From NCBI GenBank assembly GCA_028284445.1, contig JANQRS010000016.1, forward strand, positions 1-64,000: a DNA stretch of 64,000 bases, written 5' to 3'. The position numbers were made by a program, and so were the translations under genes. The DNA comes from Calditrichia bacterium. GTDB lineage: Bacteria; Calditrichota; Calditrichia; RBG-13-44-9; J075. Every line of letters starts with the position of its first letter. The first letter of the stretch is position 1. The notes below the pieces were generated by a model. It saw only the letters and a list, made by a program, of their open reading frames with translations, had not been told where the DNA came from and did not search any database. Positions 1 to 9,127 of the stretch are shown here, in pieces.

Positions 1-94
1 ATCCAGCATCCAGCATCCAGCATCCAGCATCCAGCATCCAGCATCCAGCATCCAGCATCCAGCATCCAGCATCCAGCATCCAGCATCCAGCATC
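1..94. repeat. Tandem heptamer array (ATCCAGC)n, cut by the window edge
   Basis: Thirteen perfect consecutive copies of the 7-nt unit ATCCAGC plus three bases run from the first base of the window, so the true array is longer. The unit is not a multiple of three and no gene reads through it. It stands in the gap upstream of lutB. A similar perfect heptamer array with a different unit lies between cydA and cydB. Confidence 0.95.
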
Positions 95-220
95 AAATCT
101 CCGTGCCCTCTGTGCCTCGTTTTCCCACTCGAAAATGCCGATAATTTCAGTTGATTTGGATACCCGCAGGCTGTATTATCGATAGATGCAGACGGAAACA
201 GGGATTGAATAGGGCTGATT
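95..220. other. Upstream region of lutB with a junk-like repeat motif
   Basis: No gene is seen here. Positions 98-119 read TCTCCGTGCCCTCTGTGCCT and onward. I recognise this from memory as an oligomer that recurs in intergenic DNA of many unrelated bacterial genomes. An AGGG at 211-214 may serve as the ribosome site for lutB. No lutA is visible, so the lut genes are not preceded by lutA within this 220-nt gap. Confidence 0.5.
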
Positions 221-1615
221 ATGCAGAGCAAAACCAAAGAATTCAAAAAAGAACTTCCCAGACATCTTGATAACGACATTATGCGCCGGAATATAGCCAA
301 GGCCACCTGGCTATCCATGCAAAAGCGCGAAAAAGTAGTGACCGAGATTGATGATTGGGAAGCGCGTCGCGAAGAAGCGCATTTGATCAAGAAAGATATC
401 GTTGCGAATCTCTTCGATTACCTCGATCAGTTCGAAGCCCGGGCAAAGCAGCAGGGAATTGTGGTGCACCGCGCGGCAGATGCCGCCGAGGCAAACAAAA
501 TTGCCGAGCAGATTGCCCGAGACCATGATGTGAAGTCCATCGTGAAGTCGAAATCGATGTTGACGGAAGAAATCGACTTTAATAAACACATGATTGGCAA
601 AGGCTTTGAGGTAATCGAAACCGATCTTGGCGAATATATTCTGCAGCTTGCCGACGAACCACCGTCGCATCTTACCGGGCCTGCTGTACATATGTCCCGT
701 GTGGAAATTGCCAAAGTGTTTCATGAACAGCTCGGGATAGATTATTCGGAAGATCCCGAACATTTGACGATCACTGCGCGCAACCTTCTTCGCGACAAGT
801 TCCTCGAGGCAGACATGGGGGTCACTGGCGCCAATTTCGCCATTATCGAAAATGGCGGCGTCGCAGTGGTCGAGAATGAAGGCAATGCCCGTATGTGTAT
901 GACCCTTCCGAGAATTCACGTAGCTATCATTGGGATTGAACGAATGATTCCGCGAGTAGAAGACCTGGGGTTATTTTTGCCACTGCTTTGCCGAAGCGCC
1001 ACCGGACAGAAACTCACCAGCTTTATCTCGATGATTGATGGACCCCGTAAGCCCAATGAATATGATGGACCGGAATCTGTTCACTACATCCTGGTGGACA
1101 ACGGCCGCAGCGGTTTTTTGGAAGATGAACATATGAAAGAGGCGCTGCACTGTATTCGCTGCGGTGCCTGCTATAACACTTGCCCGGTGTATCAGAATAT
1201 TGGTGGACATGCTTATGGTTGGGTATACCAGGGACCGATTGGTGCGGTGATCACCCCGCAATTGCTGGGATTGGAAGCGGCTGGCTCGCTGCCATTTGCC
1301 TCCAGTCTTTGTGGGAGTTGCTCCGAAGTGTGTCCGGTGAAAATTCCGCTACATCATCTCTTACTTTACCAGCGCAATCGAGTTGTAAAGGCAGGCCTGG
1401 CGCCAAGTATGGAAAAGACTGCTATGAATCAGTTTGTCAGGGTAGGGAAGTCTCCCAAAACCATGGGACGTCTAGGCAAGGCCGGTCGATTTTTTCAACG
1501 ATTGCTTGGTAAAAAAGCATATGTGCCGGGTTGGTCAAAATCGCGTGAATTTCCGGAGATTGCTGAGAACAGTTTCCGCAAGTGGTGGCGTGACAACAAG
1601 AATGATGAGGATTGA
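221..1615 (+). CDS. lutB: LutB-type lactate utilisation iron-sulfur protein
   Basis: This 464-aa protein matches LutB/YkgF, the ferredoxin-like subunit of the LutABC L-lactate oxidation complex, which acts in the cytoplasm. Residues of about 70-300 form the LUD domain (ATGANFAIIENGGVAVVENEG is the typical core). Two [4Fe-4S] motifs follow: CIRCGACYNTCP near residue 310 and CGSCSEVCPVK near residue 363. The length is normal for the family. The ATG at 221 gives the full N-terminus that LutB proteins usually have (PRHLDNDIMRRNI). lutC follows with a one-base gap. LutA, the usual third subunit, is not in the window; it may lie to the left or elsewhere. The electron acceptor cannot be told from sequence. 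Confidence 0.93.
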   Translation: MQSKTKEFKKELPRHLDNDIMRRNIAKATWLSMQKREKVVTEIDDWEARREEAHLIKKDIVANLFDYLDQFEARAKQQGIVVHRAADAAEANKIAEQIARDHDVKSIVKSKSMLTEEIDFNKHMIGKGFEVIETDLGEYILQLADEPPSHLTGPAVHMSRVEIAKVFHEQLGIDYSEDPEHLTITARNLLRDKFLEADMGVTGANFAIIENGGVAVVENEGNARMCMTLPRIHVAIIGIERMIPRVEDLGLFLPLLCRSATGQKLTSFISMIDGPRKPNEYDGPESVHYILVDNGRSGFLEDEHMKEALHCIRCGACYNTCPVYQNIGGHAYGWVYQGPIGAVITPQLLGLEAAGSLPFASSLCGSCSEVCPVKIPLHHLLLYQRNRVVKAGLAPSMEKTAMNQFVRVGKSPKTMGRLGKAGRFFQRLLGKKAYVPGWSKSREFPEIAENSFRKWWRDNKNDED

Positions 1616-1616
1616 T

Positions 1617-2222
1617 GTGAAAGATACTGCGACGATGAACCCTGCCAAGACGCTCTTCGGCCGTTTTCAATTGGAACTGGCCAACATTAAAGGTGATGCG
1701 GTCATGACCAAGCCGGCAGATTTGATTAGCACAACGACAATGCTCCTGGAGCGCATCAAGGCGAGAAAATTGGCGGTCTACTATTCACCGCTGCTTCGGG
1801 ATTGGCGTACTGAAGGCGTGTTCAGCGTTGAAAAGTTTTCTATGGAAGACGTTTACGAACTGGAAGAAACCCCGCCTGCAGATTTTGATCCGCAGACTCA
1901 CCGTGATCGTCTCGCCGGCAGCGACGTTGCGATTACTACCGCTGATTATCTGCTGGCAGATACCGGAACTATCGCGTTTCGCGGTCATAGTCAGCCGAGC
2001 AAACTGGTGACCATCTTGTCGCCAGCGCTAATCATTCTCGCTCGTATGGAGCAGATTTATCCGGATATTCGCGCTTTACATGCGCATTTGGAAAGTGAAG
2101 GCAGCAGCACAGCCTCATCGATTGCCTATTATACCGGGCCCAGCCGGACAGCGGATATCGAAAAGACCCTGGTGCTTGGGGTGCATGGGCCGAAAGAGCT
2201 ATTTGTGGTAGTTGTAGAATAG
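1617..2222 (+). CDS. lutC: LutC-type LUD domain protein
   Basis: This protein of about 201 aa has the LUD fold of LutC/YkgG, the third component of the lactate utilisation complex. Typical pieces are TTADYLLADTGTIAF and the C-terminal GVHGPKELFVVVVE. I place the start at GTG 1617, because TGAGG at 1606-1610 is a good ribosome site six bases upstream and the codon follows the lutB stop by one base. Alternatives are ATG 1602 or 1605 (overlapping lutB) and ATG 1635. Close spacing implies co-translation with lutB. The C-terminus is complete, and a strong hairpin follows. Confidence 0.88.
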   Translation: MKDTATMNPAKTLFGRFQLELANIKGDAVMTKPADLISTTTMLLERIKARKLAVYYSPLLRDWRTEGVFSVEKFSMEDVYELEETPPADFDPQTHRDRLAGSDVAITTADYLLADTGTIAFRGHSQPSKLVTILSPALIILARMEQIYPDIRALHAHLESEGSSTASSIAYYTGPSRTADIEKTLVLGVHGPKELFVVVVE

Positions 2223-2245
2223 TTGAACTGATAAAATTCAAATTC

Positions 2246-2291
2246 CAACAGGAAAAATTCCAAATAGGTCCTTTTTGAATTTTTCCTGTTG
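2246..2291. terminator. 15-bp stem hairpin between convergent genes, CCAACAGGAAAAATTCC repeat family
   Basis: CAACAGGAAAAATTC at 2246-2260 is exactly complementary to GAATTTTTCCTGTTG at 2277-2291, with a 16-nt loop. It lies between lutC (plus) and the TPR gene (minus), so it could terminate both. The left arm belongs to a motif that recurs near 6017-6045 and, more diverged, near 14400-14460. It may therefore be a dispersed repeat that now serves as a terminator. The stem is A/T-rich, unlike a classic GC stem. Confidence 0.65.
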
Positions 2292-2303
2292 TCGCTTATA
2301 AGG

Positions 2304-3629
2304 CTATGCCTTAGTCGATGGCTTTACGGACTTCTTGCGCTTCTTCTTCGGTCCGCCTTTTTTGGAAGCACCGTTTTTGGAAGGTGCAGGCTTTTCAGCC
2401 CGGGCAGCTTCTTCCGCCAGTCGTTGCGCCTTGCGGGCGCGGATTTGAGTGAGAATGTCTTCAACCTTAGTAGCCGGTTGAGCAGAGGAGCCGTTCTTCT
2501 TGCCGGCATTCCCGCGTCCATCCGGGGACATATCAAGATCAGCATCTTCTTTGTCAATTCTATCCGGGTAGAGCGAAATTTCTTCCGGCAGGCACTTAAA
2601 GCGATTCATAACCATTGCCCAGTTTTCAAGCTCTTCCTTGTAGAAGCCAATCCGCGCTTTGGATGGGTTAAAGTGCGATGGCAATTCATTCTTAAATGCA
2701 CGCTGCGTGAGTTCAAAGATCTTCTTAAAACCAAGGAATTTTGCCGCCTGAACTGCACTCAGCGATTTCTTGGCAGGCACATAGATTCTGAAGTTAAATT
2801 CGTCAACCAGCCAGTGCTTCAACCAGCCGGAATCCTGTTTATGCAATTCGTCGAGAATATCAAGATATTCCGGTTTCTTGGTAGCGTATAAGATTTGCGC
2901 AAGACCGATATGGGCTTCCTTGTTTTTTGGCTCTTCCTTGAGAATGCCTTTGTAAATCGTTTCGGACTTATCAAAAACTTTCCCCTTGCGATAGGATTTG
3001 GCAAGGTCCAGACGCGCTTCAACGGTTTTTTCAATTTCTGCATACTTCTCATACATGCGCATGGCTTCATCGTACTTACGGATCTTCTTCAGTGAGCGAG
3101 CCAGCATCTTGAAGCCGGGGCCATATTCAGAATTCACCTTTACCAACTGACGCAAGGGATCAACCGCTCGCTTCCAGTCATCACGATTATAATATTTCCG
3201 CGCCCAGTTCAGGACAACATAGAATTGAATCCGCTTTGGCAGGAAAGAAACATCCTGATTCTCATTATAAACATCCATGTGAGTGGTCAGGATCATTCGG
3301 GTCTGACCTTTTTTGCGACGTGGATTATTAAGTTCAGAGGTAATTCGCTTGAAATAGTTGTAGACTTTCTGGCGCAGGAAAGTCTCGTTGTCAAATGCCA
3401 CTTCCAATTCGTCGGACTTTTTACCCTTTTGGAGCATTTTTTCTGCTTCGAAACGTAGCTTGCCAAGCACTTCCTCAACCATTTCCGGTGGCTGCTGAAT
3501 GCCAATATCAAATGTCAACACATGCTCGTCGTTGTCAATCAAAAAATAGTTGACCAGGGTTATTTTATTCGCCTCAAGATCCCATTTTCGCACTTCAACA
3601 GCGATCAAGACTATGTCTTTCCTGGGCAT
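2304..3629 (-). CDS. Tetratricopeptide repeat protein with Lys-rich tail
   Basis: This 441-aa protein of unknown function has no signal peptide and is probably cytoplasmic. Helical TPR-like repeats lie in the middle (for example WKRAVDPLRQLVKVNSEYGPGFKMLARSLKKIRKYDEAMRMYEKY written as successive helices). The C-terminus is a basic low-complexity tail rich in Lys, Ala and Gly. The start at 3629 (MPRKDIVLI) is set by AGGAG seven bases upstream. A longer frame back to 3713 lacks such a site. The gene stands alone, convergent with lutC. TPRs indicate protein-protein contact only, so no role is proposed. Confidence 0.75.
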   Translation of the reverse strand: MPRKDIVLIAVEVRKWDLEANKITLVNYFLIDNDEHVLTFDIGIQQPPEMVEEVLGKLRFEAEKMLQKGKKSDELEVAFDNETFLRQKVYNYFKRITSELNNPRRKKGQTRMILTTHMDVYNENQDVSFLPKRIQFYVVLNWARKYYNRDDWKRAVDPLRQLVKVNSEYGPGFKMLARSLKKIRKYDEAMRMYEKYAEIEKTVEARLDLAKSYRKGKVFDKSETIYKGILKEEPKNKEAHIGLAQILYATKKPEYLDILDELHKQDSGWLKHWLVDEFNFRIYVPAKKSLSAVQAAKFLGFKKIFELTQRAFKNELPSHFNPSKARIGFYKEELENWAMVMNRFKCLPEEISLYPDRIDKEDADLDMSPDGRGNAGKKNGSSAQPATKVEDILTQIRARKAQRLAEEAARAEKPAPSKNGASKKGGPKKKRKKSVKPSTKA

Positions 3630-4382
3630 TTTTTTCTCCTGTTTAAAAAATTCTGTCCATGATGGAGCCCAAAATTCCATGCATATCGACCTATCCAGAT
3701 GGTTTGCGGACACGCTATTTGGGCGTAGCCGCTCCCGGTAGCTCGCGATTTCCTGTGCGAGCCGGGATAGATCATTTAGCGAACGGGCGAGGATCTGCCA
3801 GACAGTGGCCGACGTGACTACTAGCCGAGGCCTGAAATTGGATTGTCAGAATTGTTCCGGGTTATTCAAAGTGACGATGCTCTAAAATAGCATGAAAGCC
3901 GCCACGAGAATTGACGGAGAACAATTCCAGCAACAATGCGTTCAAATTCGCCCGCCGTTACTACAACTGTTGCTTGTTACTTATCTTACGTTATAAGGAG
4001 CAGTATTGTTCTAATCGCGCTTACGGAAGTGTCACATGTTCTCAAAATGGCGTCCGGCTGGACGCATACATGATTCAGGCTCATTCTCTTCATTCCGTTG
4101 ATTAGATACTGCTTCCATGTTTTTTTCGGCGCTACAATCTGCCGAAGGCCTGAACGTTTCCTCGCATTTGAGCAACGCTTTTTTACGCACATTACCTTTG
4201 GTATTGCACGCAATAAAGGCTTGTTGCTTTACTATCGCCACCGGTGTGGCAAACCTTAATGTTATCAACTGATATTTTAAAGAGGTATCTTTCAGTCAAA
4301 TCTCAGGAGCAGTAGACTTGCTTTGCAGTAGAGGCGCCGAATCAGGAAGAAGTTTGAGTTCTACAAAACAAGGTATAGATCG
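3630..4382. other. Long intergenic region without a convincing gene
   Basis: About 750 nt between the TPR gene (leftward) and a small rightward frame. It holds only short frames with poor composition (for example 3911-4105 plus and 4032-4268 minus). I see no tRNA, no clear promoter and no repeat copy. Promoters for the leftward TPR gene and for rightward transcription must lie here. It could also hold a decayed gene. Confidence 0.5.
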
Positions 4383-4685
4383 ATGCAGCTATCCCAGGCA
4401 TTTACATTTTTAATGTCTCCGTCCGTTTCAGATGAACCGGTAGTATTCTTGACGATTCTGGTAGATGGTATTGCCGGTTATAAAAAGATGCGCCCTACAA
4501 GTCGGATGTCTTATGACCATTATACCACATTAGAGGAATTAAAACAAATGCAAAATTCGTGCTGGTCAAGTGCCCCGATTTTGTGCTGCTATTTAAGGCG
4601 CGATTGCATTATCTTTGAGGAATCGATTTTACCAAAACTATGGGAAATGACCGAAGCCGCAGCAAAGATATGGAAGATCAACTAA
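4383..4685 (+). CDS. Small hypothetical protein (doubtful)
   Basis: A 100-aa frame, 37 nt upstream of namZ on the same strand. Its composition is plausible for protein (YDHYTTLEELKQMQNS, then a C-terminal acidic and aromatic helix ending AAAKIWKIN), but no family is recognised. The ribosome site is weak. It has four cysteines, including a CC pair, and no signal peptide. It may be a real orphan gene, a decayed one or chance. Confidence 0.3.
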   Translation: MQLSQAFTFLMSPSVSDEPVVFLTILVDGIAGYKKMRPTSRMSYDHYTTLEELKQMQNSCWSSAPILCCYLRRDCIIFEESILPKLWEMTEAAAKIWKIN

Positions 4686-4722
4686 TATCAAAGTAATTAA
4701 AAAAAAAGACGGGGCAGGCACG

Positions 4723-5898
4723 ATGGTAAAGACAGGATTGGATCACATTGCGGAAAAGCAATTCGAAAATCTTAAAGGAAAAAACGTGGCGTTATTGTGC
4801 AATCAGGCCTCGATTGCATCGGATATCCGCCATATGATCACCATTTTCAGGGAAGCCCACGATAAGGGTATTCTAAGTTTGAAAGCGCTGCTTGGCCCGC
4901 AGCATGGCTTATGGGGACATACCCAGGACAATATGATTGAATGGGAAGCAGATGGACAAAGCGACGCGCAAATTCCGGTCTATTCGCTCTACGGCAGGCA
5001 TCGCCAACCGACCCGCGAGATGCTGCAAGATGTTGATGTGTTGGTGATTGATTTACAGGATGTTGGCGCCAAATATTATACTTTTATCTGGAGCATGGCA
5101 CACTGTATGGAAGTCTGTGCAAATTGGGGGATCAGGGTCGTTGTACTGGATAGGCCCAACCCGATTAATGGCGCGACAACGGAGGGGCCTGCCGAAAATA
5201 ATGGCTTCCTTAGCTTCGTGGGTGTGCATCCACTGGGAATTCGCCACGCCTTGACGATTGGAGAAATTGCCTTGCTGCTTCAGGAGCAACATTATCCCCA
5301 ATGTGAATTGGAGGTGGTCAAGATGAGCGGTTGGGAACGATCGATGTACTTTGAAGACACCGGCCTGCCCTGGGCGGTTCCTTCGCCAAATATCCCGATA
5401 CCGGAATCAACCGTGGTATATCCCGGGATGTGCTTACTGGAGGCCACCAACCTTTCCGAGGGACGTGGAACTACCCGGCCGTTTGAATTTTTTGGCGCCC
5501 CCTGGATAGATGGCTGGCAGCTGGCTGAAAAACTGGCTGATTTGAACTTGCCCGGGATCGTTTTTCGCCCGGTAGAGTTTGAGCCAACCTTTCAAAAGCA
5601 TGCCGAGACCCTCTGTGGCGGTTGCTTTATGCACGTGACGGATCGAAGTACCTTCCTGCCTTTTCTTACTACCGTGGCACTGCTTCGGGAAATCCGCCAT
5701 GACGGCAGTGATAAGTTCGCCTGGAACGATCCACCCTATGAATATGAATATGAAAAGATGCCCTTTGACATCCTTGCCGGTAATGACTGGCTCCGGCAAA
5801 TGATCGACGATCGTGCCGAACTCAGCGAGATGCAGGCGCGTTGGGAAAAAGAGCAAGAGGCGTTTACGCCGATGAGGAAACGCGCGCTGTTGTATTAG
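4723..5898 (+). CDS. namZ: DUF1343 / NamZ-type exo-beta-N-acetylmuramidase
   Basis: This 391-aa protein matches the DUF1343 family, whose studied member NamZ releases terminal N-acetylmuramic acid from peptidoglycan fragments. Family landmarks are LCNQASI, LLGPQHGLWG, DVLVIDLQDVGAKYYTF, VLDRPNPING, PSPNIPIPESTVVYPG and LLEATNLSEGRGTTRPFEFF. No signal peptide is visible, so it is probably cytoplasmic, unlike many secreted homologues. An AGG lies about six bases before the ATG. A sugar-nucleotidyltransferase resembling MurU at 32.2 kb could use the released sugar after phosphorylation, but no MurNAc kinase is seen here. Confidence 0.9.
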   Translation: MVKTGLDHIAEKQFENLKGKNVALLCNQASIASDIRHMITIFREAHDKGILSLKALLGPQHGLWGHTQDNMIEWEADGQSDAQIPVYSLYGRHRQPTREMLQDVDVLVIDLQDVGAKYYTFIWSMAHCMEVCANWGIRVVVLDRPNPINGATTEGPAENNGFLSFVGVHPLGIRHALTIGEIALLLQEQHYPQCELEVVKMSGWERSMYFEDTGLPWAVPSPNIPIPESTVVYPGMCLLEATNLSEGRGTTRPFEFFGAPWIDGWQLAEKLADLNLPGIVFRPVEFEPTFQKHAETLCGGCFMHVTDRSTFLPFLTTVALLREIRHDGSDKFAWNDPPYEYEYEKMPFDILAGNDWLRQMIDDRAELSEMQARWEKEQEAFTPMRKRALLY

Positions 5899-5907
5899 GG
5901 TGAATCA

Positions 5908-6045
5908 AGGAAAATTCCAAATCTATGCCGTGTCATTCCCGCATGCCTTTAGCGGGAATCCATGCGAATCAGAATTCAATGGATGCCCGATAAGAACATT
6001 CGGGCATGACAATATGACCATTTGGAATTTTTGCTGTTGGAATCT
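5908..6045. repeat. Composite inverted-repeat element between convergent genes
   Basis: The outer arms AAAATTCCAAAT (about 5908-5921) and ATTTGGAATTTT (about 6020-6031) are complementary. Inside are CATTCCCGC/GCGGGAATCC and CCCG/CGGG stems bounded by GTCAT and ATGAC. The right end, read on the minus strand, repeats the CCAACAG-AAAAATTCCAAAT motif of 2246-2291. It fills the whole gap between namZ and the RDD gene. It could act as a two-way terminator or be a MITE-like relic, but no transposase or target duplication is seen. Confidence 0.6.
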
Positions 6046-6058
6046 GGAATTTACTCTC

Positions 6059-6787
6059 TCAAAGTTTTCCTTGCACAACATTGTAGTCTTTGAGGATCAC
6101 TGACAGAAATTCCAGTGCCGGAATGTCGCTGCGAATGCCGATTTTCGCCTGGACATTCTCTTTTGCTTTATCAACCAGCTTGCGGCGAAGTTTACGGTCG
6201 ACGATAGAATCGTAGCTGTTCAAGACGTCCTTGATAATGGCAATGTCTTTGTCGGTGAGCTTGTCTACCTGCGGAATCTTCACCACATAGTCGTCCTCGA
6301 CTCGCGTGAAGATGGTATCTTTCAAATCCACCCGTTGTTTGAGCTTCACGACAGTCGTGCCGGCAGCGATGTCGCCCACACGTTGGCCTTTTTCATTCCA
6401 GAGAATGGCAATAATGGCCACGCAGCCATAGGTGAGGGTGATATCAATCGGGCGGATAATCCACCGCAGGAAATAACTGCCAATGCCGGGCTGTGTGCCG
6501 TCGACTTTGACAACCTTAATTGCCCGCGAGCGCTTCCCGGGCGTTTGTCCATCCATAAACACTTCAAATACCAGGTCATATAGCCAGGCGACGCCCAGGA
6601 ATAAAAAGAGAGCATATCTGCCCCAGCTATCCGGGAAAATGGACATGGCGCTTAGCGTCCCTAAAAAAATGGCAAGCGCCAGCACAATTAATGCGTCCAC
6701 CATGTAGGCAAGGAGCCTGTCGCCGATACTAGCAATTTCATAATCGATGGCGACATTCTGGGCAGTTTCAATGCGTATATTTTCCAT
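6059..6787 (-). CDS. RDD family membrane protein
   Basis: This 242-aa protein begins with an RDD domain (IASIGDRLLAYMVDALIVLALAI, then FEVFMDGQTPGKR and a second membrane pair). A soluble tail of about 90 residues, charged and helical, follows. RDD proteins are inner-membrane proteins of mostly unknown or transport function. The start has AGGAG about nine bases upstream. It is the last gene of the minus-strand operon that begins at 13929, 20 nt after the DUF58 gene. RDD genes often accompany MoxR/DUF58/SpoIIM sets. The C-terminal extension beyond RDD is unassigned. Confidence 0.88.
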   Translation of the reverse strand: MENIRIETAQNVAIDYEIASIGDRLLAYMVDALIVLALAIFLGTLSAMSIFPDSWGRYALFLFLGVAWLYDLVFEVFMDGQTPGKRSRAIKVVKVDGTQPGIGSYFLRWIIRPIDITLTYGCVAIIAILWNEKGQRVGDIAAGTTVVKLKQRVDLKDTIFTRVEDDYVVKIPQVDKLTDKDIAIIKDVLNSYDSIVDRKLRRKLVDKAKENVQAKIGIRSDIPALEFLSVILKDYNVVQGKL

Positions 6788-6807
6788 GCTTAAAAATCTC
6801 CTGCTCC

Positions 6808-8145
6808 CTAGATAAAGCCACGCGCCTTTAATTGCAAGTATTTGTTAATGGTATTAACGGACAGGGCTTGAGGTGTAGTTAGGATTGAAAATATCCCATA
6901 CTTCTGCAGCTCCTTAACAATTTGCCGTTTCTCATAGGCGAATTGTTCTGCGATGGTCTTAATATAAATATCTTCCGTTTTTCCCGGATGCATCTCTTGC
7001 AAGGTTTGGAGTTCAGTATTTTCAAAAAATATAACCACCAGAAGATGCTTGCGTGCGATACCGCGCAAATACCGCATCTGGTTTTTCAGGCTGTAGAGGC
7101 TTTCGAAATTGGTGTATAGCAAGACCAGGCTGCGCTGATTTAGGCGATTCATCAGGCTGGTATAGAGGCGTTGATAGTCCGCTTCCAGGAAAGATGTTTT
7201 CTGGCGATAGAGCAACTCCAGCACCTTGGCGATTTGCGTGGGTCGCCGGTCAGCCATCAGGATGGAATGAACAGTATTGGAAAAGGTGATGATGCCGGCC
7301 TTGTCTTGTTTAAGAACAGCAATGTTGGAAATGACCAGCGAGGCGTTAATGGCGTAATCAAGCAGGCTCATTTCTTCAAAGGGCATCTTCATCACCCGGC
7401 CCATGTTAATAACGCTATAGACCTGCTGTGCCTTCTCGTCCTGGTAGTGATTGACCATCAATTCCCGTCGTCGCGCAGTGGCTTTCCAATTTACGGTGCG
7501 GTAATCGTCGCCGCGCACATATTCACGGATTTGGTCAAATTCCATGGTGTGTCCCACCCGGCGGATTTTCTTGATACCGGCCTCGGTCAGGCGATTGGAG
7601 ATGGCCATTAGTTCATACTGGCGCATTTGAATGTAAGAAGGGTAGACCGGCACCATCACGGAATTGTCGATGCGGAAGCGCCGGCGAAGAACGCCAAAAA
7701 TTGTTTCAGCGAAAATGTTGGTGTGCATGAAGTGATATTCACCGCGCCGGGTGGGCCGCAGGAAATAGGAAAATTGGCCTTGCTTGCGCGCCCCGATTTC
7801 CATTTGATAAATGAAATCGCGGATCTGAAACTGATGCGGCACTTCATCAATCGCCGTTGCACGGATCGGTATACGATAGCGGTTCTCGATGTATAGTGTA
7901 ATCCGATTGCGATCACCGTTAGATAGCCGATCCGGTGTGTCCCGCTGTGCTTGAATGGTCTCGCCATCCGGCCAGAACAATAAAAATGCATCGGCCAGCA
8001 CCACCACGATCAGACCGCTGGTCAATAATTCGGCTACCAATCCAAAAGTCGGGAAAAAATAGGCGGCAACATAAGAAAAGATGATAGCTGCCATCGCATA
8101 GTAGAAGCGCGCGCCGAGAAACAGATTTCGTATTCTCTGCCACAT
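6808..8145 (-). CDS. DUF58 domain membrane protein
   Basis: A 445-aa protein with two N-terminal membrane spans (about residues 13-50), a beta-rich middle and the DUF58 signature GDDYRTVNWKATARRRELMVNHYQDEK. A von Willebrand A-like C-terminal part follows. DUF58 proteins pair with MoxR ATPases and are thought to be their targets or partners. The first base of the start overlaps the last base of the MoxR stop, so the two are translationally coupled. No known enzyme activity can be stated. Confidence 0.9.
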   Translation of the reverse strand: MWQRIRNLFLGARFYYAMAAIIFSYVAAYFFPTFGLVAELLTSGLIVVVLADAFLLFWPDGETIQAQRDTPDRLSNGDRNRITLYIENRYRIPIRATAIDEVPHQFQIRDFIYQMEIGARKQGQFSYFLRPTRRGEYHFMHTNIFAETIFGVLRRRFRIDNSVMVPVYPSYIQMRQYELMAISNRLTEAGIKKIRRVGHTMEFDQIREYVRGDDYRTVNWKATARRRELMVNHYQDEKAQQVYSVINMGRVMKMPFEEMSLLDYAINASLVISNIAVLKQDKAGIITFSNTVHSILMADRRPTQIAKVLELLYRQKTSFLEADYQRLYTSLMNRLNQRSLVLLYTNFESLYSLKNQMRYLRGIARKHLLVVIFFENTELQTLQEMHPGKTEDIYIKTIAEQFAYEKRQIVKELQKYGIFSILTTPQALSVNTINKYLQLKARGFI

Positions 8146-9125
8146 TAGCGAGGTACTTCCACGCGGTCAACAATCTGCTGTATCACCGTGTCGGTGCTAA
8201 CGCCCTCCATTTCCTTCTCCGGTGTCAGAAGCAGGCGATGCCGTAACACGGATGGGGTCACTTCCCGCACGTCTTCCGGGGTAACAAAATCCCGACCGGC
8301 AAGTCCGGCCATTGCTTTTGCCGCGCGCATGATTGCCAGGGATGCCCGTGGCGAGGCACCGAGGAAAAGCGCGCCGTCATTACGGGTTTGGTGCGTGATC
8401 GCCGTGATATAGTTGATCAAATCCTGTTCAATATTTATCGCCTTAACCTTATCTCGCAGGGTCTTGATTTTGCTCTTAGTGAGGACCGGTTTCACCACCT
8501 TGAGGTCATTAACGCCCTTCCGGGCATGAAATTCGCTTAATATCAGTTGCTCTTCTTCCAGCGATGGATAGCCAACTTCGATCTTGAAGAGAAAACGATC
8601 CAGTTGCGCTTCCGGAAGCTGGTAGGTGCCTTCTTGCTCGATTGGGTTTTGGGTTGCCAGAGCGATGAAGGGTTCGTCCATCTGATAGGTATTTCCATCC
8701 ACGGTGACCTGGCGTTCTTCCATCACTTCGAAAAGGGCAGATTGGGTTTTTGCCGGTGCGCGATTAATTTCGTCGATCAAAACCACGTTGGAAAAAATAG
8801 GGCCGCGATTAAACTCGAAGCTCGAAGATTTCATGTTGAAAATGGATGTGCCGAGCACGTCCGACGGCATTAGGTCCGGCGTAAACTGGATTCGCGAAAA
8901 ATCGACATTTAGCGTACGGGCGAGCAGCTTTGCCGCGAGGGTCTTAGCGACGCCGGGAACGCCTTCGATGAGCACATGCCCATCAGCAAGGATGGCGGCA
9001 ATTAACAATTTAACCAGCTTGTCCTGGCCAACTATTATCTGGCGAATGCCGCTGCGAATATTTTCAGCCGCATCTTTCAGATCCGACAGCTCCATGCGGC
9101 TGCCAAACATTTCTTTCTCTTCCAT
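8145..9125 (-). CDS. MoxR family AAA+ ATPase
   Basis: This 326-aa AAA+ chaperone-like ATPase has Walker A GVPGVAKT at residues 55-62, Walker B VVLIDEINRAP, sensor 1 in ATQNPIEQEGTYQLPEAQLDRFLF and a C-terminal lid domain. MoxR proteins remodel or mature partner complexes, often involving DUF58 and VWA proteins such as those encoded on both sides of this gene. A second in-frame ATG five codons in (MFGSR) is an alternative start. The gap to the preceding gene is two bases. Confidence 0.93.
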   Translation of the reverse strand: MEEKEMFGSRMELSDLKDAAENIRSGIRQIIVGQDKLVKLLIAAILADGHVLIEGVPGVAKTLAAKLLARTLNVDFSRIQFTPDLMPSDVLGTSIFNMKSSSFEFNRGPIFSNVVLIDEINRAPAKTQSALFEVMEERQVTVDGNTYQMDEPFIALATQNPIEQEGTYQLPEAQLDRFLFKIEVGYPSLEEEQLILSEFHARKGVNDLKVVKPVLTKSKIKTLRDKVKAINIEQDLINYITAITHQTRNDGALFLGASPRASLAIMRAAKAMAGLAGRDFVTPEDVREVTPSVLRHRLLLTPEKEMEGVSTDTVIQQIVDRVEVPR

Positions 9126-9127
9126 CT

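Noticed and set aside
311..919. 202-aa minus frame inside lutB
   Set aside because: It is fully antisense to a well-supported lutB and has no recognisable domain.
2289..2891. 200-aa plus frame antisense to the TPR gene
   Set aside because: Shadow frame; Arg/Phe-rich composition and no ribosome site.
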